This document shows, piece after piece, positions 63,301 to 64,000 of a stretch of 64,000 nucleotides of DNA (its first letter is position 1; every line of letters begins with the position of its first letter). The stretch is taken from the NCBI GenBank assembly GCA_040217175.1, contig JAVJNT010000001.1, positions 682,001 through 746,000 on the forward strand, written 5' to 3'. The notes beneath the pieces are model-generated. The model worked only from the letters and a program-made list of their open reading frames with translations. It was not told the DNA's origin and searched no databases. This stretch comes from Phycisphaerales bacterium. GTDB taxonomy: Bacteria > Planctomycetota > Phycisphaerae > Phycisphaerales > UBA1924. A program made the position numbers and the translations under genes.

Positions 63301-64000
63301 GCGATAGCGGTCACGGTGAGCTCGAAGTCGCTCGCATCGTCGGCGGGCGGCGTCATGGTCAGACCGTCGAGGTCCGCCGGCGAGAGCGTCCACGAGCCAC
63401 CGCCCTGGTCTACCCCGGCACTCAGCGTCGCCCCATCGGGTACGCCGGCCACCACGACGGTCAGCGACTCGGAGCCGTCGTCGTCGACGAGTCCGGCGTT
63501 GATGTTCAGGGCGATGGGCTGGTCCTCGAAGCCCTCAGCATCGGCAACAGACAGCGTTGGGCCGTCGGCCACCCCCTGCACCGTCACCGCGATCGTCCCG
63601 GTCGAGCTCGCGGTATCTCCGGATTCGTCCGTCGTCGTCGCGGTCACGACGAGCGAGAAGTCGCTGGCGTCGTGCTCGGCAGGCGTGATCGTCAGTCCAT
63701 CAAGATCCGCCGGCGACAGCGACCACACGCCGCCGCCCTGATCGGTTCCGGCACTGAGCGTCGCGCCGGTGGGCACGCCCGAGATCGCGACGTCGAGCGC
63801 TTCCGAGCCGTCCGAGTCAACCAACGCGGCGGAGACATCGAGCGCGATCGGCTCGTCCTCGTTCCCCACGGCGTCGGCCACCGCCAGCACCGGAGCGTCG
63901 GCCACGGCCTGCACCGTGATCTCAACGACGGCCGAGCCATCGGACCATGCTTGGCCGTCCGAGGCGCTGAATCGAAGCTCGGTCTGGCCCGACCAGTGTG
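60393..64000 (-). CDS. Giant cadherin/RTX-type repeat protein (C-terminal 1,200 residues; 5' end beyond window)
   Basis: The frame runs off the window end; at least 1,201 residues are present. Nine repeats of about 111 residues fill most of it. Each has a start like VADAEGFEDQPIALDI, a centre DGSE-x-L...GVPDGATLSAG and an end DLDGLTMTPP...VTVQGVAD. This pattern is common in giant bacterial adhesins secreted by type I-like routes. The Ig-like repeats are Asp-rich and probably Ca2+-binding. The 171-residue tail is Pro/Glu/Asp-rich and ends with APTLVGVLWAMVRSIG and a basic stretch NKHDRTDR. Four downstream genes on the same strand encode a c-di-GMP receptor and export adaptors, so this is their likely cargo. 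Confidence 0.85.
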   Translation of the reverse strand, partial: HWSGQTELRFSASDGQAWSDGSAVVEITVQAVADAPVLAVADAVGNEDEPIALDVSAALVDSDGSEALDVAISGVPTGATLSAGTDQGGGVWSLSPADLDGLTITPAEHDASDFSLVVTATTTDESGDTASSTGTIAVTVQGVADGPTLSVADAEGFEDQPIALNINAGLVDDDGSESLTVVVAGVPDGATLSAGVDQGGGSWTLSPADLDGLTMTPPADDASDFELTVTAIATDDSGDVATSASTISVTVQGVADAVTLSVADAEGFEDQPIALDIDAGLVDNDGSESLTVVVTGVPDGATLSAGTDQGGGVWSLLPSDLDGLTITPAEHDSSDFSLVVTATTTDESGDSATSTATIAVTVQGVADGPTLSVADAEGFEDQPIALDIDAALVDDDGSESLTVVVAGVPDGATLSAGVDQGGGSWTLSPADLDGLTMTPPADDASDFELTVTAIATDESGDVTTSASTISVHVEGVADTVSLATSHASGVEDQPIALGIEATLSDVDGSEALTVTIDGVPAGASLSAGVDQGDGSWLLSSDDLDGLAITPPAGASGGFTLTITAVATDEDGHQSSAHSTIDVAVQASADAPALFVADAQGVEDQPIPLRVDAIAQDADGSESIAVTISGVPEGASLNAGVDQGDGVWILNPTDLQGLALTPAPDWSGQFVLDVVASSAEGESVATTHAAINISVQAVADAPVLEVTDAFGVQGQPVAIDIAAALTDTDGSERLSITIEGVPDGATLSAGVDRGDGTWVLSLADLDGLSMTPPEHASGEFTLTVTANSSDDADDASSTVVTMNVSIESAQKAPTLATADASGFEDQPFALDIESSLQGGDGSEQLELMILGVPEGASLSAGEDRGFGVWRLAPADLPGLTLTPAPEDAGSFQLTVEATSIEESGERVSTATTIEVNVEAVADAPALAVTDARGSQDGPIELQIRTNLTDLDGSERLEIAIAGVPEGAVLSAGEAIGGGVWMVQPDQLDGLTIKPPLGDVRGFDLSVTATSTDASGDASSTTSVIRVDVIAGPQAEPQGEPTEPQAFDTPEEPASVATPSSGYDADDDASAKWSGDLDAAIDQLRADVQSISDEAATGFPEAGPTDPIASLVGVITPFSPETARVDSVEPPGTPLFELPEEQGSDRRAEPEAIDRETEPESTDDHIQRARPIEQQATRAPTLVGVLWAMVRSIGPNKHDRTDR
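60909..63896 (-). repeat. Nine tandem repeats of about 333 bp in the giant gene
   Basis: Counting from the 5' side of the gene, units 1-5 each span 333 bp: 63564-63896, 63231-63563, 62898-63230, 62565-62897 and 62232-62564. Four more units of 327-333 bp reach 60909. Units 1-4 are very similar to one another; units 5-9 are more diverged. Spacing is kept within one or two codons throughout. Confidence 0.85.
62565..63896 (-). repeat. Recent 666-bp duplication (two-unit block)
   Basis: Units 1+2 (63231-63896) and units 3+4 (62565-63230) match as a pair. For example AGCATCGGCAACAGACAGCG on the plus strand occurs at 62871 and again exactly 666 bases later at 63537. Unit 1 resembles unit 3 (TDQGGGVWSL, TPAEHD) and unit 2 resembles unit 4 (VDQGGGSWTL, TPPADD), so the block was duplicated after the two units had diverged. 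Confidence 0.8.

Noticed and set aside
60909-63896. CRISPR-like or transposon-derived repeats
   Set aside because: The repeats are 333 bp, in frame and encode conserved protein domains; there are no short repeats with unique spacers and no terminal inverted repeats.

Overview
This is a G+C-rich bacterial chromosome segment. Its gene content points to a planctomycete of the class Phycisphaerae (inference). The clues are: a C-terminal pair of EF-hand/dockerin-like repeats on a secreted protein; small membrane proteins ending in a CxxCGYD...CPECG zinc ribbon; very large repeat proteins next to M50-protease and HlyD-type exporters; a DapL-type route to diaminopimelate with a DAP-type MurE; and many GTG/TTG starts. 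I see no insertion sequence, prophage, CRISPR array or rRNA operon. The window reads as stable chromosome.

Layout. 1-8.5 kb holds the end of a fabG-like reductase, a zinc alcohol dehydrogenase, a divergent Nramp-like carrier, a lipid-anchored alpha/beta hydrolase, an OPT-family transporter with its small membrane partner, and a BtuF-like cobalamin-binding protein. 8.7-15.2 kb holds a secretin (gspD) and secretion ATPase (gspE), an MscS channel and a DUF1801 protein with a lysine-rich tail. 15.2-17.4 kb (minus strand) holds a threonine/serine dehydratase preceded by an 18-codon micro-ORF, tandem hairpins and an intrinsic terminator, then two small proteins. 17.4-27.2 kb carries cell-envelope genes: dapL, a Ca/Na antiporter, tRNA-Ala, a heptosyltransferase/GmhB-like pair, queA, and murE-murF-mraY. 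27.2-36.5 kb carries exported proteins of unknown function, a ferredoxin-NADP reductase, an oppA-oppB pair and a voltage-gated cation channel. 36.5-40.8 kb (minus strand) has the dockerin-like protein, an exported MsrB-MsrA fusion and an Old Yellow Enzyme.

40.9-47.7 kb is a complete tryptophan operon, trpL-E-G-D-C-F-B-A. It is headed by a leader peptide with the Trp run WWWRW, and its promoter places the leader ATG at or next to +1. Most junctions are translationally coupled. 47.7-50.2 kb is a tandem triplication of a two-TM, zinc-ribbon family. 50.3-54.9 kb has serS, an amino-acid permease, two proteins of unknown function and tRNA-Asn.

54.9-64 kb (minus strand) is the most striking region. 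One apparent operon starts with a giant cadherin/RTX-type repeat protein that runs off the window end. It is followed by a PilZ (c-di-GMP receptor type) protein, a GAF-GAF-TM-HlyD fusion, a membrane M50 metalloprotease fused to a HlyD-type adaptor, and a second HlyD-type adaptor. This looks like a dedicated, possibly c-di-GMP-controlled export or display system for the giant protein, with no ABC ATPase visible in the window.

A recurring signal is a TANNNT hexamer 5-7 bases before the start codon of several transcription units, consistent with widespread leaderless mRNAs.
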